Positions 27,949-38,256 of a DNA stretch of 64,000 bases are shown here, one piece after another. The stretch comes from Leadbetterella sp. (GTDB lineage: Bacteria; Bacteroidota; Bacteroidia; Cytophagales; Spirosomataceae), in the NCBI GenBank assembly GCA_019638185.1, contig JAHBUH010000020.1, positions 28,406 through 92,405 on the forward strand. The letters are read 5' to 3'. Each line of letters begins with the position of its first letter. The first letter of the stretch is position 1. Under the pieces are notes generated by a model. It saw only the letters and a list, made by a program, of their open reading frames with translations. It had not been told where the DNA came from and did no database searches. Made by a program: the position numbers and the translations under genes.

Positions 27949-28569
27949 CTATTTACTGTAATCGCTATACACTAACCTAAATACCATACCGACATTAAAC
28001 GATACATAAGATTCATGTTTTAAAAATGGTTTTAAAACAGCTTCCGGGACTGGAGCCCCAACTTTTAAATCAAAAGTCTTGTAATCAGCAATGGGGAAAT
28101 AATTTTCCTTTAATGGTTTATCTCTCATTTTGTTTTGGTTTAAATAATGCATTCCCCCTGAAAATCCGATAGCAGGGAGTTTAGAAAACGGAAAGAATGC
28201 AATACCTAGCCCAAATGGTGTTTGAGTATTAAATAAACCACTACTTACTTTTGTATCAGACACATTACTTTTTAAATCAAAAATAGGAATACTTATCATA
28301 ACATTTCCTGTCCCTTTGTTATTAAAGGGGATTAACCAAACTAATGAAGCGGTAGCCCCGGATTTATTTTCTGCTGTAGGTTCCAGACTGGAATCCTGAT
28401 TTAATAGATATACGTATTCTCCTTTAGGATTATAAAAGGCACTAATACTGATTCCTGGTCTTAGAATATCGGCAAGCTTAACCGTTTTTTCTCGCTCATT
28501 GGATGCTTTTTGTCCAAAAGTGCTAGAAACAAAAAGAGTTAAAACAAATACAATTGCTGGTTTTTTCAT
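27949..28569 (-). CDS. Exported protein of unknown function, AT-rich
   Basis: I do not recognise this 206-residue protein. It has a signal peptide (MKKPAIVFVLTLFVSSTFGQ) and then strands rich in aromatic and glycine residues (GLGIAFFPFSKLPAIGFSGG, SYVSFNVGMVFRLVYSDYSK), as in a small outer-membrane barrel. The start at 28569 puts the signal peptide at the N-terminus; the frame extends to 28599. The gene and its flanks are visibly more AT-rich than the neighbours, which suggests recent acquisition. Confidence 0.65.
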   Translation of the reverse strand: MKKPAIVFVLTLFVSSTFGQKASNEREKTVKLADILRPGISISAFYNPKGEYVYLLNQDSSLEPTAENKSGATASLVWLIPFNNKGTGNVMISIPIFDLKSNVSDTKVSSGLFNTQTPFGLGIAFFPFSKLPAIGFSGGMHYLNQNKMRDKPLKENYFPIADYKTFDLKVGAPVPEAVLKPFLKHESYVSFNVGMVFRLVYSDYSK

Positions 28570-28695
28570 TAGAGTATTTTTAAAATGGTTTATATTCAAG
28601 AATAAAAAAACAACATTATTCTTAATATCCCAAAATAAATTTGATTAATTTTTCTGAGTATAGGTTTCTTATTTGCCCAATTCCGATCAAATAAA

Positions 28696-29550
28696 TCATG
28701 AATTCCCCCGCCCCCACACCACATTCAGCACCACCGCCCCGATGATCACCACGATCCCCAGCAGGCTCAGTGCATTATAGGTTTCATCAAACAGGAAATA
28801 CCCGGCCAGGAGGGCGTAGATTACGCCCAGGTAGTTCAGGATGGAGACGCGGGCCAGGTTAGCGGTCTGGTAGGAGAGGGTCATGTAGTATTGGGCTATC
28901 TGGGTCATGATGCCTATGCAGAGGAGGTAGAGCCAGTCGGTGCCCCGGGGTGTTTGCCAGTGATAGAGGCAGTAAATGCCCGTGACGGGCAGGGTGACCA
29001 TGGGGAAGTAAAACATGATGACCAGGGGGTGCTCTGAGGTCTTCAGCATGGCGATGACGTTATAGGCCAGGCCGGCAAAAAAGGCGGCGCCCAGGCCGAT
29101 GCCCACATCGAAAAGCGATACCCGGGGGTCAAAGCCCCGGATCATCACCACGCCGGCCAGCGCCACGCCGAAAAATAAAAACTGGATGGGCCGGAGCTTT
29201 TGCTGCACCAGGAAAATGCCCATTACGGCGGTAAAAAGCGGCGACAGGTAGTTTAGGGTTACAGCGGAGGCCAGCGGGATATGCTGTAAGGTGTAATAGG
29301 AACCGATAAGCCCCAGGCAGCCGGCCGCGCCCCGGTAAAAGAGCAGTTTTTTCTGGTTCCCCAGAACCGGGACAGCCTGTTTTTTGAGGATAAGGTAAGT
29401 GGCAAAAAAGCTGAAAACCGCTCGGAAGAAAACCACTTCCACCGTGGGGAGATGCGATACCTGCTTCACGAAGATATTCATGACTGCGAAACCCAGCCCG
29501 GCTATCAGCATGTATCGTACACTTTTATCCACTTCAGGCCTTTCGTACAA
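28696..29550 (-). CDS. DMT-superfamily (EamA) transporter
   Basis: The 284-residue protein has about ten hydrophobic segments arranged as two EamA repeats. The first repeat has [17 protein letters not shown] and the second [20 protein letters not shown]. Such transporters export metabolites or amino acids; no substrate can be given. The start overlaps the end of the YjdM/PhnA gene by 17 bases, so the two are cotranscribed. A later start would remove the overlap. Confidence 0.88.
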   Translation of the reverse strand: MYERPEVDKSVRYMLIAGLGFAVMNIFVKQVSHLPTVEVVFFRAVFSFFATYLILKKQAVPVLGNQKKLLFYRGAAGCLGLIGSYYTLQHIPLASAVTLNYLSPLFTAVMGIFLVQQKLRPIQFLFFGVALAGVVMIRGFDPRVSLFDVGIGLGAAFFAGLAYNVIAMLKTSEHPLVIMFYFPMVTLPVTGIYCLYHWQTPRGTDWLYLLCIGIMTQIAQYYMTLSYQTANLARVSILNYLGVIYALLAGYFLFDETYNALSLLGIVVIIGAVVLNVVWGRGNS

Positions 29551-29875
29551 ATTCCGACTTCAGGCCCATGGCGCCGAAACCGTCTACTTTGCAGTCAATA
29601 TTATGGTCACCGTCAGCCAGGCGGATGTTTTTCACCTTAGTACCGGCCTTGATAGGCTTCGGAGCCCCTTTAACGGGTAGATCTTTGATGATCACCACGG
29701 AATCGCCGTCTTTCAGCTCGTTTCCGTTGGAATCCAGTACTTTCAGGGTGCCGTCTGCTTCGGCCGGCTCTTCTTCGGGGTTCCATTCGTGGAAGCACTC
29801 CGGGCAGATGAGCAGGTTATCGGAAGGGTAAACGTATTCGGAGCTGCATTTAGGGCAGGGAGGAAATTCGGACAT
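29534..29875 (-). CDS. yjdM: YjdM/PhnA zinc-ribbon protein
   Basis: The 113-residue protein has an N-terminal zinc ribbon with CPKC and CPEC pairs, then the conserved PhnA domain ([24 protein letters not shown], and the end [14 protein letters not shown]). Despite the old name, this family is not part of the phosphonate pathway and its function is unclear. It heads a two-gene unit with the DMT transporter. Confidence 0.95.
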   Translation of the reverse strand: MSEFPPCPKCSSEYVYPSDNLLICPECFHEWNPEEEPAEADGTLKVLDSNGNELKDGDSVVIIKDLPVKGAPKPIKAGTKVKNIRLADGDHNIDCKVDGFGAMGLKSEFVRKA

Positions 29876-29985
29876 GCGTTTCTGTAATTTTCGGGCAAAT
29901 TTACGAAATTATATCGGTAGGGACCAATGGGATGCGGGGATTGATCGCTATCTTTAGAAGTTCCGGGGCATAAACCTTAATCAAT

Positions 29986-32355
29986 ATGAAAACATTTACC
30001 CTACTCCTCAGCCTTACGGTTTTCACCACCTGTGCCCACGCCCAAAACACAGCGCCGGAAATCCTGGAGAAACCCTGGGCGGCCCAGTGGATCACCACGC
30101 CGGATCATTCTGCCACGGCTTACGGCGTTTACCTCTTCCGGAAAACGCTGGAGTTGCCGGCCGTTCCGGACCAGTATACCGTGCACGTGTCGGCCGATAA
30201 CCGCTACCAGCTTTTTGTGAACGGGCAGATGGTTTCTTTTGGCCCGGCGCGGGGCGATCTGAATCATTGGAATTTTGAGACGGTGGACCTGAAACCTTAT
30301 CTCCGGCGGGGGAAAAACATCCTGGCAGCCCGGGTATGGAACGAGGCCGAATGGCGGCCGGAGGTACAGATCACCGCCATGACCGGCTTTATCCTGCAGG
30401 GCAATACGGCCGTAGAAGAACCCGTGAATACCGGCGCTTCCTGGAAATGCATTAAAGACGATAGCTATGCGCCCCTGAAGCTGAGCGTACCCTTCTATTA
30501 TGTATCCGGGCCGGGCGAGATCCGGGACTTTTCCCGGCATCCGCGGGGCTGGGAAGGCACGGATTTTGACGACTCCGCCTGGCCTGCTGCCCGCACCCTC
30601 TTCCGGGGCCTGCCCAAAGACGTGCTGGGGCCTTTCGGCACTACTAACGTGTGGATGCTTCGCCCTTCGGGGATTCCACCCATCGAGCTGAAGCCGGAGC
30701 GGATTCCGCGGGCCACGGCCAGCGGGCTTTCCCTGCCGGCCGGCTTCCCGGAGAAGAAACAGGACGTGATCGTCCCGGCCCATACATCGGTAAATATCCT
30801 GCTGGATCAGACCTACCTCACTAATGCTTACCCCGTGCTGGAGTTCAGCAAAGGGAAAGAGGCGCGGATAGCTATGGGCTATGCGGAGGCCCTTTACAGT
30901 GAGGGTTACCGGAAGGGAAACCGGAATGAAACCGAAGGGAAACGGCTGATAGGCCGGACAGACAGCCTGATCTCCGCCGGTTCGGAGCGGCAGGTGTTTT
31001 CACCCCTGAGCTACCGCACCTACCGCTACCTGGAGCTACGCATCACCACGGCTGCGGAGCCGCTGGTGCTGAAGGATATCTACAGCATTTTTACGGGGTA
31101 TCCCTTCCGGATGAACGCCGGTTTCCGGTCGGATAGCCCGGAGCTGAACACTATCCTGGATATCGGCTGGCGGACCGCCCGGCTGTGTGCCACGGAGACC
31201 TACATGGACTGCCCTTACTACGAGCAGCTCCAGTACATTGGCGATGCGCGGATACAGGCACTGGTTTCGCTTTATAACAGCGGCGACGACCGTCTCGTGA
31301 AAAACGCCCTGAACTACATGGACTATTCCAGGCAGCCGGAAGGGGTGACCCTCAGCCGGCATCCGTCGTACACGCCGCAGTACATCCCTACTTTTTCTTT
31401 GTGGTATATCGGTATGCTACACGACTACCTGCGTTACGGGCCGGATCCGGAGTTTATCCGGGGTAAGCTGGAAGGGGTATATGCTATTCTGAACTATTTC
31501 GAAAAATACCAGGGGGCTGACGGCTCGCTTCTCCGGGTTCCGCAATGGCGCTTTACGGATTGGGTGAATGATAAAGACTGGAATGCCGGCGAGGGACCCA
31601 TGGGCCGGGACGGCACCTCTGCCATGCTGGACCTGCAGCTGCTGTGGGCTTACCAAACGGCGGTACAGCTGGAAGGGGATCTTGGGATTAACCGGTATTC
31701 TGAAAAATACAAGGGGCAGGCCGCAAAGCTGAAAGCCACGATCCTGAAAAAATACTGGGATGCGGGGCAAGGCCTGTTTGCGGACCGGGAAGAAAAAGAC
31801 CTCTTCTCCCAGCATACCAATGCCCTGGCTATCCTCACCGGTGCGGCAGATCAGCAGAAAATACCGGGCATGGCAGACCACCTGCTGAATAATAAGGCGC
31901 TGTCTCAGGCCTCCATTTACTTCAAATATTACCTGCACCGGGCCCTGATTCGTGCCGGCCGGGGCAATGACTACTCGGCCCTGCTGGATAAATGGCGGGA
32001 GAATATTTCCATGGGCCTGACCACCTGGGCGGAGATGTCGGATGTAGACGGCTCGCGGTCGGATTGCCACGCCTGGGGCGCCAGTCCGAACATCGAGTTT
32101 TACCGTACCCTGCTGGGTATTGACAGTGACGCCCCGGGCTTCTCCAAAGTAAAAATAACGCCACATTTGGGCGATCTGAAGAGTGCTACCGGCCATATCC
32201 CGCATCCTAAAGGAAGGGTGGCGGTTTCTTATCAACTGGTAAACGGGCGATGGGAGGTGGAAATTGACCTCCCGGAAGGCGTCAGCGGAAGCCTGGTGTG
32301 GAAAGAGGAGACCCGGCCGCTGAAGGCGGGGAAAAACAGGTGGGTGATGAAGTAA
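29986..32355 (+). CDS. GH78-type alpha-L-rhamnosidase
   Basis: The 789-residue exported enzyme (signal peptide to AHAQN) has an N-terminal beta-sandwich (about 30-250) and an (alpha/alpha)6 catalytic barrel. The GH78 acid region is recognisable as TYMDCPYYEQLQYIGDARI, where the usual DCPQREE-type motif carries the general acid. Trp-rich WRFTDWVNDKDW and WGASPNIEF follow, and a C-terminal beta domain closes the protein. It would release L-rhamnose from pectin side chains or glycosides in the periplasm. It is the first gene of the rhamnose unit, 40 bases before rhaT. Confidence 0.87.
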   Translation: MKTFTLLLSLTVFTTCAHAQNTAPEILEKPWAAQWITTPDHSATAYGVYLFRKTLELPAVPDQYTVHVSADNRYQLFVNGQMVSFGPARGDLNHWNFETVDLKPYLRRGKNILAARVWNEAEWRPEVQITAMTGFILQGNTAVEEPVNTGASWKCIKDDSYAPLKLSVPFYYVSGPGEIRDFSRHPRGWEGTDFDDSAWPAARTLFRGLPKDVLGPFGTTNVWMLRPSGIPPIELKPERIPRATASGLSLPAGFPEKKQDVIVPAHTSVNILLDQTYLTNAYPVLEFSKGKEARIAMGYAEALYSEGYRKGNRNETEGKRLIGRTDSLISAGSERQVFSPLSYRTYRYLELRITTAAEPLVLKDIYSIFTGYPFRMNAGFRSDSPELNTILDIGWRTARLCATETYMDCPYYEQLQYIGDARIQALVSLYNSGDDRLVKNALNYMDYSRQPEGVTLSRHPSYTPQYIPTFSLWYIGMLHDYLRYGPDPEFIRGKLEGVYAILNYFEKYQGADGSLLRVPQWRFTDWVNDKDWNAGEGPMGRDGTSAMLDLQLLWAYQTAVQLEGDLGINRYSEKYKGQAAKLKATILKKYWDAGQGLFADREEKDLFSQHTNALAILTGAADQQKIPGMADHLLNNKALSQASIYFKYYLHRALIRAGRGNDYSALLDKWRENISMGLTTWAEMSDVDGSRSDCHAWGASPNIEFYRTLLGIDSDAPGFSKVKITPHLGDLKSATGHIPHPKGRVAVSYQLVNGRWEVEIDLPEGVSGSLVWKEETRPLKAGKNRWVMK

Positions 32356-32395
32356 AATGTTTAAGCTATTTTTGTTCATACGTTTCAACCTTACT

Positions 32396-33451
32396 ATGCA
32401 AACCCTACTCGGAATAATCTTTCATGCCATCGGCGGGATCTCGTCGGGGAGTTTTTACATGCCCTTCAAAAAAGTCAAGGGCTGGGCCTGGGAAAGCTAC
32501 TGGATCACGGGCGGTCTTTTTTCCTGGCTGATCGTGCCGCCGCTGGCTGCCTGGCTGACGGTGCCGGATTTTGCGGAGATCATCAGCGGTACGGACTCCG
32601 GGGTCAAATCACTTATTTATACCCTGGGCGTACTGTGGGGGATCGGCGGACTGACCTACGGCCTGGGAGTGCGCTACCTGGGGATGTCACTGGGAAACTC
32701 GGTGATCCTGGGCGTGAGCTCGGCGCTGGGCTCACTGGGGCCGGCCATTTACTATAATTTTAAGCCGGTAGCGGGGCGGCCGTCGTTTACCGATATGCTG
32801 CAAAGTTCCGGCGGGCAGGTAGTGCTCCTGGGTATTTTAGTCTGCCTGATCGGGATTTATGTTTCCGGGAGAGCGGGCATGATGAAAGAAAACGAACTCC
32901 CGGCGGAGACCAAAAAAAGCACCACTACAGAGTTTAATTTTGTAAAAGGCATCATCATCGCCGTCATTTCCGGCCTGCTCAGCGCGTTCTTTAATTTCGG
33001 GATCGAGGCCGGTAAACCCATGGCCGATGTGGCCGTACAGCACGGGCATAACCCCCTCTTCCGGAATAATGTAACTTACGTGGTGCTGCTTTGGGGTGGC
33101 CTTACCACTAACCTGCTCTGGTGCGTATACCTGAATGTTAAGAACCGTACCTACGGTGACTATACCAACGCCCGTACGCCGGTGTTACGGAATATCCTCT
33201 TTGCCGGGCTGGCCGGCACCCTGTGGTACATCCAGTTCTTTTTTTACGGCATGGGGGAAAGTAAGCTGGGTAACGGTGCCAGCTCCTGGATCCTGCACAT
33301 GGCCACCATCATTCTGACGGCCAATTTCTGGGGGCTGTACCTGAAAGAATGGACCGGGGTAAGCCGGAAAACATTCCGGACCTTTTTATGGGGGATAGGC
33401 CTGATCCTGGCGTCTATTTTCCTGGTGGGGATAGGGAATTCGATTGGATAA
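32396..33451 (+). CDS. rhaT: L-rhamnose-proton symporter
   Basis: The 351-residue membrane protein has about ten helices and the RhaT-specific start (IGGISSGSFYMPFKKVKGW) and SNLLWCVYLN-like segments. It imports L-rhamnose across the inner membrane with protons. I chose the ATG at 32396 (MQTLLGIIFHAIGG); the frame extends to 32357. It is followed 18 bases later by the fused aldolase/dehydrogenase gene. Confidence 0.94.
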   Translation: MQTLLGIIFHAIGGISSGSFYMPFKKVKGWAWESYWITGGLFSWLIVPPLAAWLTVPDFAEIISGTDSGVKSLIYTLGVLWGIGGLTYGLGVRYLGMSLGNSVILGVSSALGSLGPAIYYNFKPVAGRPSFTDMLQSSGGQVVLLGILVCLIGIYVSGRAGMMKENELPAETKKSTTTEFNFVKGIIIAVISGLLSAFFNFGIEAGKPMADVAVQHGHNPLFRNNVTYVVLLWGGLTTNLLWCVYLNVKNRTYGDYTNARTPVLRNILFAGLAGTLWYIQFFFYGMGESKLGNGASSWILHMATIILTANFWGLYLKEWTGVSRKTFRTFLWGIGLILASIFLVGIGNSIG

Positions 33452-33468
33452 TCATTAAAAACAAAAAA

Positions 33469-35565
33469 ATGGAATTTAAACACGTGAGCTACCTCTGGGA
33501 CGAAGCCCAAGCCGCCCGGATCACGGATGAGACAGACCTGTTCATTTACCGCTCCAACCTGCTTGGGGCTGATCTCCGGCTGACCAACTACGGGGGCGGT
33601 AACACTTCCGTAAAAATAAAAGACAAAGATCCCCTGACCGGTGAGGAAGTGGATGTCATGTGGATCAAGGGTTCAGGCGGTGACATCGGAACGCTGACTA
33701 AATCTGGCTGTGCAGCGCTCTACCTGGCCCGTCTCCGGGCCCTGAAAAACGTGTACCGGGGCATTGAATTTGAAGACGAGATGGTGGCCCTGTTTAATCA
33801 CTGCATCTTTGACCTGGCCTCCAAAGCGCCGTCTATTGATACCCCGCTTCACGGCTTTTTGCCCTACAAACACATTGACCACCTCCACCCGGATGCGGCC
33901 ATTGCCATTGCCGCCGCTAAAGACGGTAAAGCCATCACGCAGGAGCTCTTTGAAGGCGAAATAGGTTGGGTAGACTGGAAAAGGCCGGGCTTTGACCTGG
34001 GCCTGGAGCTGAAGGCCTGTGTGGATGAAGCAGCCACCGAAGGCCGGGAGCTGAAAGGCATCATGCTGGGTTCTCACGGGCTCTTTACCTGGGGAGATAC
34101 TTCCTATGAAAGCTATGTGAACACCCTTCAGGTGATTGAAAAATGTGCGGAATACATAGAAAACAAAACCGGGAATGTGTTTGGGGGTGCCCGGAGCGAA
34201 TCGCTCCCGGAAGACCAGCGCAAAACGCAGGCCGCAGCCATAGCCCCCGTGCTGAGGGGTTTCTGCTCGTCAGAACGGCCCATGATAGGACACTTTACGG
34301 ATGATGAACGCGTGCTGGAATTCATTAACTCCCATGACCTGGAAAAGCTGGCTCCCATGGGTACTTCCTGCCCGGATCACTTCCTGCGTACCAAGATCAC
34401 GCCCCTGGTGCTGGAAATAGCGCCCCATGAAGACCTGGCGGGAGTGAAAGAAAAGCTGGCACCGGCATTTGAAGCGTACCGGCAGATGTATACGGAATAC
34501 TACGAAACCTGTAAGCATGCCAACTCCCCCGCCATGCGCGACCCTAACCCGGTGGTGATCCTGTACCCCGGCGTGGGCATGTTTACCTTTGCCAAAGACA
34601 AGACTACCGCCCGCCTGGCAGCCGAATATTACGTGAATGCCATTAACGTGATGCGGGGTGCGGAGGCCATTTCAGCATACACGGCCCTGCCGCGCCAGGA
34701 AGCCTTCAATATTGAATACTGGCTGCTGGAAGAGGCCAAGCTGCAGCGCATGCCTAAGCCTAAAGCCCTGGCCGGAAGAATAGCCCTGGTGACGGGTTCC
34801 GGCGGCGGGATCGGCAAGGCCATAGCCCGGAAGTTGGCACAGGAAGGCGCCTGTGTGATCCTGAGTGATATTGACGAAACCCGCCTGGCTGGAGCTCAGG
34901 AAGAGTTTGTACAGGCTTTTGGAAGAGATGCCGTGGCCGGTACCGTGCTGAATGTAACCGATGCCGCTAGTGCTGAAGCCGCTTTCGGAAAGGCTTCCCT
35001 GGCTTTTGGCGGCGTGGATATCGTGGTGAACAATGCCGGCATCAGCATTTCCAAATCCATTGAGGAGCATAGCCTGGAAGAATGGGACCGCCTGTATGAC
35101 ATCCTGGTGAAGGGCCAGTTTATCGTTTCCAAAGCGGCCATTCCCGTCCTGAAAAAGCAGGGGATGGGGGGTGATATCCTGAACATTGTATCCAAAAATG
35201 CCGTAGTAGCCGGACCCAATAACCCGGGCTACGGCTCAGCCAAGGCCGCGCAGGCGCACCTGTCGCGCCTGATGGCCGCCGAACTGGGCAGCGCCGGCAT
35301 CCGGGTCAATACCGTAAACCCCGATGCGGTCATCGCCGACTCTAATATCTGGGCCGGCGGCTGGGCCGAAGGCCGCGCCAAAGCTTACGGCATCACGGTG
35401 GAAGAGCTGCCGGCCTATTACGCCAAACGCACCCTGCTAAACCAGGTGATCCTGCCGGAGGATATCGCGAACGCCTGCTTCGTTTTCGTGAGCGGGCTGC
35501 TGAACAAGAGTACAGGTAACGCCCTGAATGTGGATGGGGGCGTGGCTATGGCATTTTACAGATGA
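33469..35565 (+). CDS. rhaEW: Rhamnulose-1-phosphate aldolase / lactaldehyde dehydrogenase fusion
   Basis: The 698-residue protein joins two enzymes. The N-terminal class II aldolase domain (about 1-420) has the TNYGGGNTSVK start and a metal-site HLHPD. It splits L-rhamnulose 1-phosphate to DHAP and L-lactaldehyde. The C-terminal short-chain dehydrogenase (about 440-698) has the nucleotide motif TGSGGGIGKA, NNAG and the YGSAK catalytic pair, and oxidises lactaldehyde to L-lactate. The frame is open back to 33349, but that part overlaps rhaT; the ATG at 33469 begins MEFKHVSYLWDEAQ as in the family. Confidence 0.93.
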   Translation: MEFKHVSYLWDEAQAARITDETDLFIYRSNLLGADLRLTNYGGGNTSVKIKDKDPLTGEEVDVMWIKGSGGDIGTLTKSGCAALYLARLRALKNVYRGIEFEDEMVALFNHCIFDLASKAPSIDTPLHGFLPYKHIDHLHPDAAIAIAAAKDGKAITQELFEGEIGWVDWKRPGFDLGLELKACVDEAATEGRELKGIMLGSHGLFTWGDTSYESYVNTLQVIEKCAEYIENKTGNVFGGARSESLPEDQRKTQAAAIAPVLRGFCSSERPMIGHFTDDERVLEFINSHDLEKLAPMGTSCPDHFLRTKITPLVLEIAPHEDLAGVKEKLAPAFEAYRQMYTEYYETCKHANSPAMRDPNPVVILYPGVGMFTFAKDKTTARLAAEYYVNAINVMRGAEAISAYTALPRQEAFNIEYWLLEEAKLQRMPKPKALAGRIALVTGSGGGIGKAIARKLAQEGACVILSDIDETRLAGAQEEFVQAFGRDAVAGTVLNVTDAASAEAAFGKASLAFGGVDIVVNNAGISISKSIEEHSLEEWDRLYDILVKGQFIVSKAAIPVLKKQGMGGDILNIVSKNAVVAGPNNPGYGSAKAAQAHLSRLMAAELGSAGIRVNTVNPDAVIADSNIWAGGWAEGRAKAYGITVEELPAYYAKRTLLNQVILPEDIANACFVFVSGLLNKSTGNALNVDGGVAMAFYR

Positions 35566-35595
35566 GTTAGAATAGGGGACAAATCAACCCAAAAC

Positions 35596-36867
35596 ATGGT
35601 CTTAGATAAAAAACACATTGAAAATCACAATTCCGACGAGCTGGCCGCTCATACCCGGAGATTGGCCCATACCCGTTCGGAAGTAAACCATACGGACGCC
35701 ATCATCGAAAAGCTGAAAGCCTTCCAGGTGGCCATCCCCTCCTGGGCCCTGGGGACCGGCGGAACGCGCTTCGGGCGCTTCCCGGGCGGAGGTGAGCCGG
35801 GGAACATTGAGCAGAAGCTGGAAGACATTGGCCTGCTGCACGCTCTGAACCGCTCGTCAGGCGCGGTATCGCTGCATATTCCGTGGGACATCCCTTCGGA
35901 TTATACTGCTCTGAAAAAACTGGCGGCTCACCTGGGCCTGGCCTTTGACGCCATGAACTCTAACACTTTCCAGGATCAGGCCGGGCAGGCGCACAGCTAT
36001 AAGTTCGGGTCGCTGCAGCACATGGATAGAAATGTCAGGAAGCAGGCCATAGCGCATAACATCGAAGTGATCCGCCACGGCGAAGCCCTGGGCTCTCAGT
36101 CGCTTACCGTATGGCTGGCCGACGGCTCCTGTTTCCCCGGCCAGCTGAACTTCCGGAAAGCCTATGAAAATACCCTGGAGAGCCTGAAAGAGATTTACGC
36201 GGCCCTGCCGGCCCACTGGAAGCTGTTCCTGGAATACAAGGCCTTTGAGCCCAACTTCTATAGCACTACCGTGGGCGACTGGGGGCAGTCGTACTCCTAC
36301 GTGAACAAGCTGGGCGAAAAAGCCTACACCCTGGTAGACCTGGGCCACCATCTGCCCAATGCGAACATCGAGCAGATCGTGTCTATCCTGCTGATGGAAG
36401 GAAAGCTGGGCGGGTTCCATTTTAACGACTCCAAATACGGCGACGATGACCTCACCACCGGCTCCGTGAAGCCTTACCAGCTCTTCCTGATCTTTAATGA
36501 GCTGGTGGAAGGCATGGACGCGCGCGGCATGAATCCCACCCGTGACCTGGGCTGGATGATTGATGCCTCGCACAATGTGAAAGATCCGCTGGAAGACCTG
36601 CTGCAGTCGGTAGAGGCCCTGATGATCGCCTATGCCCAGGCGCTGTCCGTAGATACCCGGGCACTGAAAGCCGCCCAGGCGGAAAATGACGTGGTGATGG
36701 CCCAGGAGATCCTGCAGCACGCCTTCCGGACCGACGTGCGCCCGCTGGTGGCCGAAGCCCGCCTGCAATCTGCCGGGGCACTGAACCCGCTGAAGCTGTT
36801 CCGAAGCCTGGAAGTAAGGAAAAAGCTGACCGCGGAAAGGGGATTCCAGCAGGCATCGGGACTATGA
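35596..36867 (+). CDS. rhaI: L-rhamnose isomerase (RhaI type)
   Basis: The 423-residue protein belongs to the RhaI family of TIM-barrel isomerases rather than to E. coli RhaA. Visible markers are PSWALGTGGTRFGRFPGGGE, SLHIPWDIP, WLADGSCFPGQ, LFLEYKAFEPNFYSTT and DLGHHLPNANIE. These include the metal-binding Glu, Asp and His positions. It converts L-rhamnose to L-rhamnulose. It lies between the aldolase fusion and the kinase and overlaps the kinase start by four bases. Confidence 0.94.
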   Translation: MVLDKKHIENHNSDELAAHTRRLAHTRSEVNHTDAIIEKLKAFQVAIPSWALGTGGTRFGRFPGGGEPGNIEQKLEDIGLLHALNRSSGAVSLHIPWDIPSDYTALKKLAAHLGLAFDAMNSNTFQDQAGQAHSYKFGSLQHMDRNVRKQAIAHNIEVIRHGEALGSQSLTVWLADGSCFPGQLNFRKAYENTLESLKEIYAALPAHWKLFLEYKAFEPNFYSTTVGDWGQSYSYVNKLGEKAYTLVDLGHHLPNANIEQIVSILLMEGKLGGFHFNDSKYGDDDLTTGSVKPYQLFLIFNELVEGMDARGMNPTRDLGWMIDASHNVKDPLEDLLQSVEALMIAYAQALSVDTRALKAAQAENDVVMAQEILQHAFRTDVRPLVAEARLQSAGALNPLKLFRSLEVRKKLTAERGFQQASGL

Positions 36868-38192
36868 GCCGCATACTGATTTTTGATATCGGGAAAACCA
36901 ATAAAAAGGCTTTCGTGTTTGACGAAAGCTATACTATTCTTTGGGAAAAGAGCATTGGGCTTGACGAAGTAGCCGATGAAGACGGCGATCCCTGCGAGGA
37001 CCTGCCACAGCTCATCACCTGGATAAAGGCCGTATACGAAGAGGTGAAAGCGGCCTACGAAATAAAGGCCGTTAATTTCAGCAGCTACGGCGCCACACTG
37101 GTATTCCTGGACGGGAACGGCCGGGTGCTCACCCCGCTTTACAACTACCTCAAAGCCTATCCCGAAGAACTAAAGCGGAAATTTTACGATACCTACGGGA
37201 GCGAAGCGGAGGTGTCCGCCACCACGGCTTCGCCGGTGCTGGGAAGCCTGAACAGTGGCATGCTGATCTACCGCCTGAAGCATCGGCGCCCGGAGGTTTT
37301 CTCCGCCGTTAAACGCATCCTGCACCTGCCTAACTACCTCAGCTTTTTATTCTCCGGACAGAAAGTGACGGACATCACCAGCGTAGGCTGCCATACGCAG
37401 CTCTGGGACTTCCCCCGCGGAGCGTATCACCGCTGGGTAGGAGAGGAGGGAATAGACCGCTTCCTGGCCCCGCTTCACGCGCCGGATCAGCCGTTTCAGG
37501 GCCCTGACGGGGTGGCGGTGGGCATCGGCCTCCATGACTCTTCCGCCGCGCTGATCCCCTACCTGAAGCGCTTTGAAGAGCCCTTTGCCCTGCTCTCTAC
37601 CGGCACCTGGAACATCACCATGAATCCCTTTAACGAGGCGCCACTCAGCCGGGAAGAACTGGACAATGACTGCCTGTGTTTCCTGAAAACTAACGGACAG
37701 TCCGTCAAGGCCTCCCGGCTTCTGAGCGGGCTGTACCATGAGCAGGAAGCGGCTAAAATAGCCCGGTGTTTCGGGATTACACCGGCAGAGTTAATGATGA
37801 TGGACCATGGCCCGGAAATAGAAACGGAAGCCCTGTGCCTGGAAAACTACCGGATACAAAACCCGGTTTCGGGGCCGGGGCGGCTCTGGCGGGAATACGA
37901 AACTGCTGCGCAGGCCTATCACCAGCTCATGGCAGACCTGGTGGCGCTGCAGAAACGGTCTTCTGACCGGGTATTAAAAGACGCTCCGGTGAAAAGGCTG
38001 TATGTAGACGGCGGCTTTAGCAGGAGCCGGATCTTCATGAAAATGCTGTCGGCCGCCTACCCTGAAACGGAGGTGTGGGCCAGCGAGGTTCCCCAGGCCC
38101 CGGCGCTGGGTGCGGCACTGGTGTTGCACGGCCACTGGAACGGCCGGCCCGTGCCCGAAGATTTGATAAAATTGAACCCATTTACAAACTAA
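36864..38192 (+). CDS. FGGY-family kinase, probable rhamnulokinase
   Basis: The 442-residue sugar kinase begins ILIFDIGKTNKKAFVFD, the phosphate-1 motif of the FGGY/ASKHA fold. It has LLSTGTWNITMNPF and a C-terminal LYVDGGFSRSRIFMKML adenosine region. Neighbouring genes for isomerase and aldolase indicate that it phosphorylates L-rhamnulose. It is a distant relative of RhaB, so the substrate is inferred mostly from context. The start overlaps the rhaI stop (ATGA). Confidence 0.87.
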   Translation: MSRILIFDIGKTNKKAFVFDESYTILWEKSIGLDEVADEDGDPCEDLPQLITWIKAVYEEVKAAYEIKAVNFSSYGATLVFLDGNGRVLTPLYNYLKAYPEELKRKFYDTYGSEAEVSATTASPVLGSLNSGMLIYRLKHRRPEVFSAVKRILHLPNYLSFLFSGQKVTDITSVGCHTQLWDFPRGAYHRWVGEEGIDRFLAPLHAPDQPFQGPDGVAVGIGLHDSSAALIPYLKRFEEPFALLSTGTWNITMNPFNEAPLSREELDNDCLCFLKTNGQSVKASRLLSGLYHEQEAAKIARCFGITPAELMMMDHGPEIETEALCLENYRIQNPVSGPGRLWREYETAAQAYHQLMADLVALQKRSSDRVLKDAPVKRLYVDGGFSRSRIFMKMLSAAYPETEVWASEVPQAPALGAALVLHGHWNGRPVPEDLIKLNPFTN

Positions 38193-38256
38193 AGTTTCTA
38201 TATTTACAGCACCCGGAAGTAATATATCTTCATACCAGACTTATTTTTATTTTAAA

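Noticed and set aside
33349-33468. Extended start of the aldolase/dehydrogenase fusion
   Set aside because: The extension overlaps rhaT in another frame and the family start is at 33469.
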